Shown: positions 25,273-34,388, counted from the stretch's first letter. The stretch is DNA of 64,000 nt from Streptomyces sp. ISL-1 (GCF_018614585.1 NZ_JAGGOI010000054.1:34569-98568), one strand, 5' to 3'. Notes: generated by a model from the sequence alone, not told the origin. Translations and numbers: made by a program.

Positions 25273-26061
25273 TTGATCTACGGCGCTATGAAGTTCTCCA
25301 TCGGGGGCTCGCTGAAGCTTGCCTTCAGGCCTTGGGTGGAGGGCCTCGAGAACATTCCCGCCGAGGGGCCGGCGATCCTCGCGAGCAACCACCTGTCCTT
25401 CTCGGACTCGTTCTTCCTGCCGGCGGTGCTCGACCGCAAGGTCACCTTCATCGCCAAGGCGGAGTACTTCACATCGCCCGGGGTCAAGGGCAGGCTGACA
25501 GCCGCCTTCTTCAAGGGCGTCGGGCAGCTCCCGGTGGACCGCTCGGGCGCGCGCGGTGCGGGTGAAGCGGCGATCAAGGCCGGGATAGATGTCATCAAGG
25601 GTGGTGGCCTGTTCGGCATCTACCCGGAGGGCACCCGCTCCCCGGACGGCCGCCTCTACCGCGGCAAGCCGGGCGGCCTCGCGCGCGTGGCGCTGGCCAC
25701 CGGCGCTCCGGTCATCCCGGTCGCGATGATCGACACCGAGAAGATCCAGCCGCCCGGCAAGGTGGTCCCCAAGCTGATGCGCCCGGGGATCCGGATCGGC
25801 AAGCCGCTCGACTTCAGCCGTTACTACGGCATGGAGGGCGACCGCTTCATCCTGCGCTCGGTGACCGACGAGGTCATGTACGAGATCATGAAGCTCTCCG
25901 GCCAGGAGTACGTCGACATCTACGCGGCGGCCGCCAAGCGCCAGATCGCCGATGCGGAGAAGGCCGAGAAGGCCGAGAGGGCGGCGGCCGAAAAGGCCGC
26001 GAAGGCCGGCAAGCCGGGGAACACGGACAAGGCGGAGAAGACGGACCGGCCGGCCGCGTAG
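25273..26061 (+). CDS. plsC: 1-acyl-sn-glycerol-3-phosphate acyltransferase family protein
   Basis: A 262-residue PlsC-type enzyme acylating lysophosphatidate at the membrane in phospholipid synthesis. It has the HX4D motif in SNHLSFSDSFF and the glycerophosphate-binding GIYPEGTRSPDG. The start is TTG 25273: AGGAGG lies 8 bases before it, whereas the next in-frame ATG (25288) is 23 bases from that site. The last 40 residues are Lys/Ala/Glu-rich low complexity, beyond the family's usual end. The macS gene starts 28 bases later, so plsC-macS-macR is probably one transcript. Confidence 0.88.
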   Translation: MIYGAMKFSIGGSLKLAFRPWVEGLENIPAEGPAILASNHLSFSDSFFLPAVLDRKVTFIAKAEYFTSPGVKGRLTAAFFKGVGQLPVDRSGARGAGEAAIKAGIDVIKGGGLFGIYPEGTRSPDGRLYRGKPGGLARVALATGAPVIPVAMIDTEKIQPPGKVVPKLMRPGIRIGKPLDFSRYYGMEGDRFILRSVTDEVMYEIMKLSGQEYVDIYAAAAKRQIADAEKAEKAERAAAEKAAKAGKPGNTDKAEKTDRPAA

Positions 26062-26089
26062 CCGCGCCGTCCGTCCTGGGGTGGGGGAT

Positions 26090-27298
26090 ATGGCCAAGCG
26101 CGAGCGTGTCGTACGGATGTCGGTCGAGCTGCCGCTGTGGCGTGCGCTGGCTGCCTATCGCCTGCTGACCATGGTCTACGCGGTGCTCCTGTTCGCCTTC
26201 AACCCCGGCAAGTTCGAGCGCCCATGGGTGGCGGCCGCCTTCCTCGCGGTGATGTCCCTGTGGACTCTGGCCACGCTCCCCAATGTGGCCAACGCGACCC
26301 GCTGCACCAAACGCTTCCTGGTCGTCGATCTCACCGTCGCGCTGACCGGGATCATGCTCACGCCGCTGGCCGATGCGCAGGCCCAGACGCAGGACGGCCC
26401 GACCCTGCCGACGATATGGACCGCCGGATCGGTCCTGGCGTTCGCCATCAAGGGCGGCTGGCGATGGGCGGGCTTCGCGTCCTCGCTCGTCGCCGTCGCC
26501 AATATCATCGAGCGGGGTCAGCCCAGCCGGGACACCTTCCACAACGTCCTGCTGGTCTGGGTCGCCTCCATTGCCATCGGCTACGTGGTCGAGGTCGCCC
26601 GCGCGTCCGAGCGCACCCTCGCCCGCGCCCTGGAGATCGAGGCGGCTACCCGTGAGCGGGAGCGGCTGGCCCGCGACATCCACGACGGCGTGCTCCAAGT
26701 GCTCGCCATGGTGCAGCGACGCGGTACGGCGCTGGGCGGCGAGGCCGAGGAGCTCGGCCGGATGGCGGGGGAGCAGGAGGTCGCCCTGCGCACCCTGGTC
26801 TCCAGTGGTCTGGTACCCACCACGCGCGCCTCCGAGGACGCCTCACTCGGTGCCGTGGTCCGCACCGTCGACGTCGACGATCCGCCCGGCGGCGGCCAAC
26901 CGCACGATCTGCGCTCGCTGCTGGCCCGGCACGCCGGATCGAAGGTGACCCTCTCGGAACCGGGCGCCCCGGTACTGCTCCCAGCCGCCGCGGCGGCGGA
27001 ACTCGGCGCCGCTGTCAGTGCCGCCCTGGACAATGTCCGCAGACATGCCGGCGAGAACGCCCACGCCTGGATCCTGGTCGAGGACTGGCCGGACGAGGTG
27101 ATCGTGACCGTACGGGACGACGGCCCGGGAATCCCGGAGGGCAGACTCGCCCAGGCGGAGGGTGAGGGTCGGCTCGGAGTCGCCCTCTCGATCCGCGGGC
27201 GGCTGCGGGATCTGGGCGGCTCGGCCGAGCTGATCTCGGTCCCGGGCCAGGGCACAGAAGTCGAATTGAAAGTTCCACGGGGGAAGGCAGTCATATGA
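26090..27298 (+). CDS. macS: Sensor histidine kinase MacS-like (DUF5931/HisKA_3)
   Basis: A 402-residue membrane kinase. Five or six hydrophobic helices fill residues ~15-185. HisKA_3 follows, with the phospho-acceptor His in RLARDIHDGVLQVLAM, then a HATPase domain with DNVRRHAGENA (N box), VRDDGPGIPEG (G1) and GRLGVALSIRGR (G2). By gene order and architecture it matches MacS (SCO2121) of S. coelicolor, which with MacR controls membrane-protein genes linked to morphogenesis and actinorhodin. The stimulus is unknown. The ATG follows GGGGG; a GTG 9 bases upstream is possible. It overlaps macR by 4 bp. Confidence 0.88.
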   Translation: MAKRERVVRMSVELPLWRALAAYRLLTMVYAVLLFAFNPGKFERPWVAAAFLAVMSLWTLATLPNVANATRCTKRFLVVDLTVALTGIMLTPLADAQAQTQDGPTLPTIWTAGSVLAFAIKGGWRWAGFASSLVAVANIIERGQPSRDTFHNVLLVWVASIAIGYVVEVARASERTLARALEIEAATRERERLARDIHDGVLQVLAMVQRRGTALGGEAEELGRMAGEQEVALRTLVSSGLVPTTRASEDASLGAVVRTVDVDDPPGGGQPHDLRSLLARHAGSKVTLSEPGAPVLLPAAAAAELGAAVSAALDNVRRHAGENAHAWILVEDWPDEVIVTVRDDGPGIPEGRLAQAEGEGRLGVALSIRGRLRDLGGSAELISVPGQGTEVELKVPRGKAVI

Positions 27299-27966
27299 CG
27301 GACCAGCAGACGATCAAGGTGATGGTCGTCGACGACCACCCGATGTGGCGGGACGCGGTCGCCCGCGATCTGGCCGCGGCCGGTTTCGAGGTGGTAGCGA
27401 CGGCCGGCGACGGCCCGCAGGCCGTGCGCCGAGCCAAGGCCGTCGCGCCCGACGTCCTCGTCCTCGACCTCAATCTCCCCGGGATGCCGGGCGTCCAGGT
27501 CTGCAAGGAGCTCGTCGGCTCCCACCCCGGCCTGCGCGTCCTGGTGCTGTCCGCCAGCGGTGAGCACGCTGACGTACTGGAAGCGGTGAAGTCGGGTGCG
27601 ACCGGCTACCTGCTCAAGTCGGCCAGTACGGAAGAGCTGACCGACGCCGTGCGGCGCACCGCCGTCGGCGACCCGGTGTTCACGCCGGGCCTCGCGGGCC
27701 TGGTGCTCGGTGAGTACCGCCGCCTGGCGTCCGAGCCCGTCCCGATGGCCGCGGACGAGCCGAAGGCACCGCAGCTGACCGACCGGGAGACCGAGGTCCT
27801 GCGGCTGGTGGCGAAGGGGCTCTCGTACAAGCAGATCGCCGAGCGGCTCGTCATCTCGCACCGCACCGTCCAGAACCACGTGCAGAACACCCTCGGCAAG
27901 CTCCAACTGCACAACCGTGTCGAGCTCGTGCGGTACGCGATCGAGCGGGGTCTCGACGACGTCTGA
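27295..27966 (+). CDS. macR: NarL/LuxR-family response regulator MacR-like
   Basis: A 223-residue DNA-binding regulator. The receiver domain has VVDDHPMWRDAV (acidic pocket), the phospho-acceptor Asp in VLVLDLNLPGMPG and the Lys in GYLLKSAS. A LuxR helix-turn-helix follows (LTDRETEVLRLVAKGLSYKQ). Its ATG lies in the macS stop (ATGA), giving equal co-expression. The S. coelicolor orthologue MacR (SCO2120) binds a 16-bp inverted repeat TGAGTACnnGTACTCA; a close match to that site occurs at 50121-50136 here. Confidence 0.9.
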   Translation: MTDQQTIKVMVVDDHPMWRDAVARDLAAAGFEVVATAGDGPQAVRRAKAVAPDVLVLDLNLPGMPGVQVCKELVGSHPGLRVLVLSASGEHADVLEAVKSGATGYLLKSASTEELTDAVRRTAVGDPVFTPGLAGLVLGEYRRLASEPVPMAADEPKAPQLTDRETEVLRLVAKGLSYKQIAERLVISHRTVQNHVQNTLGKLQLHNRVELVRYAIERGLDDV

Positions 27967-28165
27967 CGCCCGGCACGGTGCCTGCTGCCCGCCTGCCTGT
28001 TTGCCTTCTGCCTGTACACGGCCGGTACGAGACTCGTACGAGTGAAAGGCGGGGAGTCAACCGTCGCGTGACACCAAGGAATTGACCTTTCGCCCCATCC
28101 CGTAGTGACCTGGATCACCATTAGCGTGGCGGTCACAAGGCTCACCAGGCGAAGGGAAATCTTCC

Positions 28166-29194
28166 ATGCGCGTCGGAGTACTGACCGGGGGCGGCGACTG
28201 CCCCGGGCTCAATGCCGTCATCCGTGGGGTCGTCCGCAAGGGCGTGCAGGAGTACGCGTACGAATTCGTCGGCTATCGCGACGGCTGGCGCGGACCCCTC
28301 GAAGCCGACACGATTCCGCTCGACATCTCGGCCGTCCGCGGCATTCTGCCCCGCGGCGGCACCATCCTCGGCTCTTCGCGCACCAACCCCCTCAAGGAAG
28401 AGAGCGGCATCCGCCGCATCAAGGAGAACCTCGCCAAGCACGAGGTGGACGCGCTGATCGTGATCGGCGGCGAGGACACGCTCGGCGTCGCGACGCGGCT
28501 CCACGCCGAGTACGGCGTCAAGTGCGTCGGAGTGCCCAAGACCATCGACAACGACCTGTCCGCCACCGACTACACCTTCGGCTTCGACACGGCGGTCGGC
28601 ATCGCGACCGAGGCCATCGACCGGCTGCACACCACCGCCGAGTCGCACATGCGCGTCCTGGTCGTGGAGGTGATGGGGCGTCACGCGGGCTGGATCGCCC
28701 TGCACTCCGGTCTGGCCGGCGGCGCCAATGTCATCCTCATCCCCGAGCAGCGCTTCGACGTCGACCAGGTCTGCGCCTGGGTGACGTCGCGTTTCAAGGC
28801 CAGCTACGCCCCGATCGTGGTGGTCGCCGAGGGCGCCATGCCCAAGGACGGCGAGGCGGTCCTCAAGGACGGGTCGCTCGACTCCTTCGGACATGTCCGG
28901 CTCTCCGGCGTCGGCGAGTGGCTGGCCAAGGAGATCGAACGGCGTACCGGCAAGGAGGCCCGCACCACCGTCCTCGGCCATGTCCAGCGCGGCGGCACTC
29001 CGAGCGCCTTCGACCGCTGGCTGGCCACCCGCTTCGGGCTGCACGCGATCGAGGCGGTGCGGGACGGGGACTTCGGCAAGATGGTCGCGCTGCAGGGCAC
29101 GGACATCGTGCGCGTCCCGATTGCCGAGGCGACGGCGAAACTCAAGACGGTGAACCCGAAACTGTACGAGGAGGTCGGGGTCTTCTTCGGCTGA
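28166..29194 (+). CDS. pfkA: 6-phosphofructokinase
   Basis: A 342-residue glycolytic enzyme phosphorylating fructose-6-phosphate. MRVGVLTGGGDCPGLNAVI, VGVPKTIDNDLSATDYTFG (catalytic Asp in TIDND) and the Arg-rich VMGRHAGWIALHSG segment identify it. The phosphoryl-donor loop reads IGGEDTLG where the E. coli ATP enzyme has GGDGS, and the next motif is PKTIDND, not PGTIDND; Asp and Lys at these points are associated with PPi dependence, although Streptomyces Pfk enzymes of this type were characterised as ATP-dependent. GAAGGGAAA precedes the ATG. TTGACC at 28082 may be its -35. Confidence 0.93.
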   Translation: MRVGVLTGGGDCPGLNAVIRGVVRKGVQEYAYEFVGYRDGWRGPLEADTIPLDISAVRGILPRGGTILGSSRTNPLKEESGIRRIKENLAKHEVDALIVIGGEDTLGVATRLHAEYGVKCVGVPKTIDNDLSATDYTFGFDTAVGIATEAIDRLHTTAESHMRVLVVEVMGRHAGWIALHSGLAGGANVILIPEQRFDVDQVCAWVTSRFKASYAPIVVVAEGAMPKDGEAVLKDGSLDSFGHVRLSGVGEWLAKEIERRTGKEARTTVLGHVQRGGTPSAFDRWLATRFGLHAIEAVRDGDFGKMVALQGTDIVRVPIAEATAKLKTVNPKLYEEVGVFFG

Positions 29195-29292
29195 GCGGGC
29201 TGTTCCCCACCCCGCCCGTTCCCTCAACCGGGGGCGCTGCCCCGGACCCCGTGCGGGGGGCAGCGCCCTGCGGGCGTGGGGGACCCACAGCG

Positions 29293-29360
29293 CCTCAAGC
29301 GCCGGACGGGCTCGATGGTGCCGCCCTGACCGACATGTTCAGCCTCGCCGGCGTTTGAGG
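29293..29360. terminator. Imperfect terminator palindrome, copy 3 of the dispersed family
   Basis: CCTCAAGCGCCGGACGGGCT and AGCCTCGCCGGCGTTTGAGG are imperfect inverted arms around a 28-base centre, between the convergent pfkA and trpEG genes. Confidence 0.7.
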
Positions 29361-29404
29361 CGCGGGTCCGGGGCGGAGCCCGGTCAAGGGCGGGCGGGGG
29401 GAAA

Positions 29405-31348
29405 TCAGGCCCGGCCCGCCCGCGTCGCCGAAGCCAGGAGGTCGTGGATGACTGCCGGACCCCGCATCGTCAGCACCGACTCCGGGTGGAACTGGATGCC
29501 CGCGAAACCCGGCCCGCGCAGCGCGTGCACCTCACCGTTCGGGGCGCGGCAGACCTCAACCCCGTGCGCCCCCAGTTCCGCCGCCGCCGCGTCGTCGCAG
29601 CGCGCCGTGAAGCTGTTGTAGAAGCCCACCGTCTCCTCGCGCCCGAAGAAGTCGATCCGCTCCTGCGCCCCCTGGTACGGCGCGTCCTTCCGTACGATCT
29701 CCAGGCCCAGCTCGGCCGCCATCAGCTCATGGCCGAGGCAGACTCCGAGCAGTTCGTGGCGGTGATCGCGCAGCAGATCGGCGGCGAGCGTGCGCAGGAA
29801 GCGCATCTTCGGGTCGGTCGCGTCCGCCGGATCGCCAGGACCCGGGCCGAGGACCACCGGTCCGGTGTGCGCGAGGACGATCTCGCGCAGGCCCGGCTCG
29901 TCGTACCGCCGTACCGTCACCTCCAGGCCCGTGGAGCGCAGCAGATGCGCCAGCATCGCGGTGAAGGTGTCCTCGCCGTCGACGACCAGGGCGTGGCCCG
30001 AAAGCTGCGCGGAGCGCTCCTGCATCCGGAGCCAGAACGGCGCGAGGTCGGCGCGGCGGGCGTCGAGTGCCGCCCGCACCCGTGGATCGTCGGCGAGCTT
30101 GGGGCGCTCGGCGTGCTCCCGCGGCCGCCCGGGGCGCACGCCCAGCGCGGCCAGTACGCCTGCCGCCTTGGCATGCGTCTCGGCCACCTCGCCCGCCGGG
30201 TCGGAGTGCCGCACCAGGGTCGCCCCGACGGGCACCCGCAGGGAGCCGTCGGCGTCGATGTCGGCGGTACGGATCAGGATCGGGGAGTCGAGCGTCTGCG
30301 CGCCGGCCTGTCCTTCCCGCCCGCCGCCCGCGTCGCCGCCGATCAGCGCGAGCGCGCCCGCGTAGTAGCCGCGGCCGCCCACCTCGTGGCGCTCGATGAC
30401 CCGGCAGGCGTTCTGCACGGGCGAGCCGGTGACCGTCGCCGCGAACATCGTCTCCTTCAGCACCTCGCGCACATCGAGCGAGGAGCGGCCGCGCAACTCG
30501 TACTCGGTGTGGGCGAGATGAGCCATTTCCTTGAGCCGGGGCCCGACCACGACGCCGCCCATGTCACCGACGGTGCACATCATTTTCAGCTCTTCGTCGA
30601 CGACCATGGAGAGCTCCTCGCGCTCCTTGCGGTCGCCGAGGAAGCCGAGCAGCGCCTCGGGGGTCGGGCCCTCGGGCGGATAGCGGAAGGTGCCGCTGAT
30701 CGGGTTCATCACGACGGTGCCGCCGCTCATCCGGACATGGACCTCCGGGCTGGCGCCGACGAGGGTGCGCCCGCCCGTCTCCCGCCGCCGCCCTTCCAAG
30801 GAAGGTCCTTCGGGCCCCCTGTTTCCGGTGTGCACGACGAAGGTCCAGTACGCGCCGCGCTCGCCGGCCAGCAGCCGCCGGAACAGGGCCAGAGCGTCGG
30901 CCCGGCCGAAGCCGGGGATCCGGCCGGTGTAGGTGCGACGGATGACGAAGTTCGCGCCCTCGCCCCGGCCGATCTCGTCCTCGATGACGCGCCGGACGAT
31001 CCCCGCGTACTCCTCGTCGTCGACGTCGAAGCCCCCGTCCTCGACGCGGACCTCGTGCGCCGGCAGTGACTTGAGGGCCTCGGCGAGCGGCAGTTCGTAC
31101 GTCTCGTCGGCGACGAGCACGGACAGCGGAGTGCCGTCGTCGCGTACGTCGAAGCCGCGCTCCCTGATCTGGCGGAAGGGGATCAGGGCCAGCGAGGGAC
31201 GGTCCGTGACCGGGATGTCCGCGAGCGACCCGACCTCGTGCACGGCGCCGATCAGGACCTCGACGGTGTCGTGATCGTGGCCGGGAGTACGTCTGCGCAG
31301 CAGCGCGAAGGGCGGGCAGTCGTCGTCGAGCAGTCTGCTGATAGGCAT
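29405..31348 (-). CDS. trpEG: Anthranilate synthase, fused TrpE-TrpG
   Basis: A 647-residue fusion. Residues ~1-430 are the chorismate-using TrpE part (VVDEELKMMCTVGDMGG, ETMFAATVTGSPVQNACRV). Residues ~450-647 are the TrpG glutamine amidotransferase, with the nucleophile in LLGVCLGHELMAAELG and the catalytic HPESVLTM. Fusions of this layout are also called PhzE when they make phenazine precursors, but the trp attenuator directly upstream and the absence of phenazine genes point to tryptophan synthesis. ATG 31348 has GGAAGGAAC upstream. It is a single-gene unit convergent with pfkA. Confidence 0.94.
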   Translation of the reverse strand: MPISRLLDDDCPPFALLRRRTPGHDHDTVEVLIGAVHEVGSLADIPVTDRPSLALIPFRQIRERGFDVRDDGTPLSVLVADETYELPLAEALKSLPAHEVRVEDGGFDVDDEEYAGIVRRVIEDEIGRGEGANFVIRRTYTGRIPGFGRADALALFRRLLAGERGAYWTFVVHTGNRGPEGPSLEGRRRETGGRTLVGASPEVHVRMSGGTVVMNPISGTFRYPPEGPTPEALLGFLGDRKEREELSMVVDEELKMMCTVGDMGGVVVGPRLKEMAHLAHTEYELRGRSSLDVREVLKETMFAATVTGSPVQNACRVIERHEVGGRGYYAGALALIGGDAGGGREGQAGAQTLDSPILIRTADIDADGSLRVPVGATLVRHSDPAGEVAETHAKAAGVLAALGVRPGRPREHAERPKLADDPRVRAALDARRADLAPFWLRMQERSAQLSGHALVVDGEDTFTAMLAHLLRSTGLEVTVRRYDEPGLREIVLAHTGPVVLGPGPGDPADATDPKMRFLRTLAADLLRDHRHELLGVCLGHELMAAELGLEIVRKDAPYQGAQERIDFFGREETVGFYNSFTARCDDAAAAELGAHGVEVCRAPNGEVHALRGPGFAGIQFHPESVLTMRGPAVIHDLLASATRAGRA

Positions 31349-31395
31349 CGGTGTGTGTTCCTTCCGAGTGGGAGGAACGGCCCGCGGAAACGGGA

Positions 31396-31419
31396 AAGGC
31401 CGCCCCTCGGGGCGGCCTT
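31396..31419 (-). terminator. trp attenuator terminator hairpin
   Basis: AAGGCCGCCCC pairs perfectly with GGGGCGGCCTT around two bases, and TTTCCCGTTTCC follows on the minus strand. It lies between the Trp-rich leader peptide and trpEG, the position of a classical transcription attenuator. Confidence 0.85.
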
Positions 31420-31441
31420 CGCGAGCTGTGTGTACGCGCAG

Positions 31442-31498
31442 TCAGTGGGCCGCCGGATGAGCGGTCCACCACCAGGTCTGGGTCGAGTGCGCGAACAT
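31442..31498 (-). CDS. trpL: trp operon leader peptide
   Basis: An 18-residue frame, MFAHSTQTWWWTAHPAAH, with three consecutive Trp codons, ending 22 bases before the attenuator hairpin that precedes trpEG. Ribosome stalling at the Trp codons under tryptophan shortage would let the antiterminator form and permit trpEG transcription. Trp-rich leaders of this kind are known before Streptomyces anthranilate synthase genes. Confidence 0.9.
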   Translation of the reverse strand: MFAHSTQTWWWTAHPAAH

Positions 31499-31506
31499 GA
31501 CGCCGA

Positions 31507-31534
31507 CAATAACGCATCCGCAATGACGCATCCG
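31507..31534. repeat. 14-bp tandem duplication upstream of the trp leader
   Basis: CAATAACGCATCCG is followed immediately by CAATGACGCATCCG, one mismatch apart, only 8 bases before the leader-peptide start on the minus strand. It falls within the probable promoter or transcript start of trpEG. Confidence 0.7.
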
Positions 31535-31601
31535 CCCGCGGCACCGCAGCGCGTCCGGGAAGCGGACGGCCGCGGTGCGCGGGCGGATCATGCCTAGTGC
31601 G

Positions 31602-34388
31602 TCAGACCAGCAGGTTGTAGATCTGCCAGCCGGTGGCGATCTGCGCCCTGGCGGCGAACGGCGCGGTGGCGCTGCCCGTGCCCTTGTAGAGCCACAGCAC
31701 GCCCGAGGAGTCCCGGGCGATCAGGTCCGCCCTGCCGTCACCGGAGAGGTCGCTCGGTCCGTTGAGGACGTTGTAGATCCCCCAGCCGGGACCGATCTTC
31801 ACCCTGGCGGCGAACGGCGCGGCGGCATTGCCCGTGCCCTTGTAGAGCCACAGCACGCCGGAGGTGTCCCTGGCGATCAGGTCCGCCTTGCCGTCGGCGG
31901 TGATGTCTCCGGTGTCCGTCAGCGCGTTGTAGATCTGCCAGCCGGGACCGATCTTCACCCTGGCGGCGAACGGGGCGGTGGCGTTGCCCGTGCCGTTGTA
32001 GAGCCACAGCACGCCCGCCGAGTCGCGGGCGATCAGGTCCGCCTTGCCGTCGCCGGTGAGGTCCCGGGCGCCGGTCAGCTGGTTGTAGATGCCCCAGCCC
32101 CTGCCGACCTCGGTGCGCTTCAGGAACGGCGCGGACGGATTGCCGCTGCCCTTGTAGTGCCAGAGCACGCCCGAGGTGTCGCGGGCCACCATGTCGCCCG
32201 TGCCGTCGGCGCGCAGAGCCGTCATCGAGGTGACCGCGTTGTAGCCCTGCCAGCCGCTGCCGACGCGGTAGCGGCTGAGGTACGGCGCGGTCGCGCTGCC
32301 GGTGCCCTGGTACTGCCACAGCACGCCCGAGGAGTCCCGCGCGAGGGTGTCGTAACGGCTCGTGCCCGCGTCCGGGACGGTGCTGCTGGTCAGTTCGACG
32401 TCGCTCGCCTTCACCCACGCCATGCGGTGGTTGTAGCGGATCGGGACGTAGAGGTCGGTCTTGCCCTCCACCCGGAGCTGCGTGGAGCCGAAGTAGTCGT
32501 CACCGAGGACCGCCTCGCCTGCCTTCACATAGGCCTGGCCGGCGGGGAAGGTGTACTTCGACAGGTAGTCGGGGTTGTCCGTCGGCGCGGTCTCGCCGGT
32601 CCCCTCGTAGGCCGAGGCCTCGGGGAACGAACGTCCGTAGACTCGGGCCGTCGCGCCGGCCTTGAGCTTCACTACGGTCCCGCTGGCGACCGGCGCGGTG
32701 TACTGGCCGCCGGGGTTGTAGAACCAGGCCTTCTGCCCGCCGTACCAGATGGCCGTCCAGTTGTACTGCGCCTCGGCGACGACGTAGGTGCCTCCTGCGA
32801 GGACCTTGTTGCCCCAGTTCGGGCCGTCGCTCCACAGCACGTTGGGAATGTATGGGTCCTTGATCGGCGTGGCCGTCGACGCCGTCGTGTACAGGTACCC
32901 GAAGTTTGCCGGCTGCTTGGCGACGGTGCTGCCGTTGTATGTGATCGTGGGCTGGTTCGCCGTGGTGAACGGCGGTACGACACGGACCAGTTGACCGGCC
33001 TTGAGCGGGCCGCCGGCGCCACCGGCACCTGTCGGCGCCCCCAGCAGCGACATGTAGTGGTTCCAGTCCCAGAACGGGCCCGCGTCCCAGTGCATGCCGG
33101 CCACCTTGGCGTCCAGCAGTCCCGGCACCTCGTCATGGCCGATGATGTGCTCACGGTCCAGCGGAATGCCGTACTTGGCCGCCAGGAACTTCACCAGGGT
33201 CGCGGAGGACTCGTACTGCGGCTCGGTGTACCAGCTGCCCGCCTTGATGGCGTAGCCCTCGTGCTCCAGGCCGATGGCATGCATGTTGACGGTCCAGTTG
33301 CCCGCGTGCCATGCCAGGTTCTTGTTCTCGACCATCTGGGTGACCAGACCGTCCGAGGCGCGGATCAGGTAGTGCGCGCTTCCCCTGGCCGCGGAGCTCT
33401 GGAAGGCGGCGATGGTGCCGTCGTAGCTGCCCTCGGTGTCGTGGATGACGATCTGGCGGATGCCGAACCCGCTGGCGGGGCGGTCCGCGAGCGTGTAGTT
33501 GCGCTGGCCGGTGCTCGGGACCTCGGCCGGGATGTAGTTGCAGTTCAGGCCCGACGGGCACTCGGGCGTCGGAACCGCCGTCGTGCTCGCGAAGGCCGCG
33601 GCGAGCGGGACGTTCGACGGCTTGACCGGCTCCACTGAGGGATCGGCCGGCAGCGTGAGGAGCTGGCCATCCGTAGTGAGCTCCCGCTCGCCGGCCTTGA
33701 TCGACTCGAAGACGCGCTTCGCGAAGAGATCGGCGCCCTTCTTGTCCGGCGACTCACTGAAACGGGCGACGGCCGGGTACCAGTGCCCCGGCTCGTCCGG
33801 CAGCTCGCCGGTCGCCTGGCGCTGGTACTCCGCGAGCAGCGCCGCACCGGCGCGGATGCTCTCGCCCGTGCTGTTCTTCACGGAGTCTGTCGAACCGTCG
33901 ATCAGCTCGGCGGCCTTGTCCAGGGTGTGCAGCCGCGGGTCGTCGGTGTCGACGGTCTCCTCCGGCAGGCTACGCAGCATCTTCGCGGCGTCGAAGGTCT
34001 TCTCGATCGCCGGGTTGCCGCTCGCGTTGAGGTGCGCGAGGCGCTCCTTGCCGTCCGGCTGCTCCACGTCCTCCGGGTCGACCTGGGTGAGCCCCATGAC
34101 GTTGTACGCGCCGGTCGTGCTCGGCCGCCCGTCGTGGGTCTCCCAGCGCGTCTGCCGGTACGAGACCGCCATCAGGACGCTCTGCGGAACGTCGAATTCC
34201 CGCGCCGCGTCCTCGAACTGGAACTGCAGCACCGCGCCCGGTGGCGTCGCCTTGCCGTCCGTCGAAGAGTCCAGGAATCCGGGCGAGGCCACGGCGATGG
34301 TGCCGATCGTGGCAGTGGCGACCACGGCTGTGGCGATGCCGTAAATGAGCAGCCGTCTCTTGCGGTCCCTACGGTGTCCGCGGTTCAA
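31602..34388 (-). CDS. N-acetylmuramoyl-L-alanine amidase with FG-GAP repeats
   Basis: A 928-residue exported protein. A basic N-terminus and one hydrophobic segment (IYGIATAVVATATIGTIAVA) form an uncleaved anchor or signal. After a mixed N-terminal region, residues ~300-450 are an Amidase_2/PGRP domain with zinc ligands in IVIHDTEGSY and GMHWDAGPFWDW plus the IIGHDEVPG segment. The last ~250 residues hold about five ~46-residue FG-GAP/VCBS-like repeats (DGKADLIARDTSGVLWLYKG), with Asp-rich calcium-binding loops; their DNA copies are also closely similar. It should cleave cell-wall amide bonds outside the cell. The start is TTG 34388 with GGGGTGGGG close upstream. It is divergent from the DAHP synthase gene. 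Confidence 0.88.
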   Translation of the reverse strand: MNRGHRRDRKRRLLIYGIATAVVATATIGTIAVASPGFLDSSTDGKATPPGAVLQFQFEDAAREFDVPQSVLMAVSYRQTRWETHDGRPSTTGAYNVMGLTQVDPEDVEQPDGKERLAHLNASGNPAIEKTFDAAKMLRSLPEETVDTDDPRLHTLDKAAELIDGSTDSVKNSTGESIRAGAALLAEYQRQATGELPDEPGHWYPAVARFSESPDKKGADLFAKRVFESIKAGERELTTDGQLLTLPADPSVEPVKPSNVPLAAAFASTTAVPTPECPSGLNCNYIPAEVPSTGQRNYTLADRPASGFGIRQIVIHDTEGSYDGTIAAFQSSAARGSAHYLIRASDGLVTQMVENKNLAWHAGNWTVNMHAIGLEHEGYAIKAGSWYTEPQYESSATLVKFLAAKYGIPLDREHIIGHDEVPGLLDAKVAGMHWDAGPFWDWNHYMSLLGAPTGAGGAGGPLKAGQLVRVVPPFTTANQPTITYNGSTVAKQPANFGYLYTTASTATPIKDPYIPNVLWSDGPNWGNKVLAGGTYVVAEAQYNWTAIWYGGQKAWFYNPGGQYTAPVASGTVVKLKAGATARVYGRSFPEASAYEGTGETAPTDNPDYLSKYTFPAGQAYVKAGEAVLGDDYFGSTQLRVEGKTDLYVPIRYNHRMAWVKASDVELTSSTVPDAGTSRYDTLARDSSGVLWQYQGTGSATAPYLSRYRVGSGWQGYNAVTSMTALRADGTGDMVARDTSGVLWHYKGSGNPSAPFLKRTEVGRGWGIYNQLTGARDLTGDGKADLIARDSAGVLWLYNGTGNATAPFAARVKIGPGWQIYNALTDTGDITADGKADLIARDTSGVLWLYKGTGNAAAPFAARVKIGPGWGIYNVLNGPSDLSGDGRADLIARDSSGVLWLYKGTGSATAPFAARAQIATGWQIYNLLV

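Noticed and set aside
29405..31348. TrpE-TrpG fusion considered as PhzE of a phenazine cluster
   Set aside because: No other phz genes are present, and a classical trp attenuator precedes it.
31575..33638. 687-codon plus-strand frame opposite the amidase
   Set aside because: Its regular repeats mirror the FG-GAP repeats on the real strand; no independent motifs.
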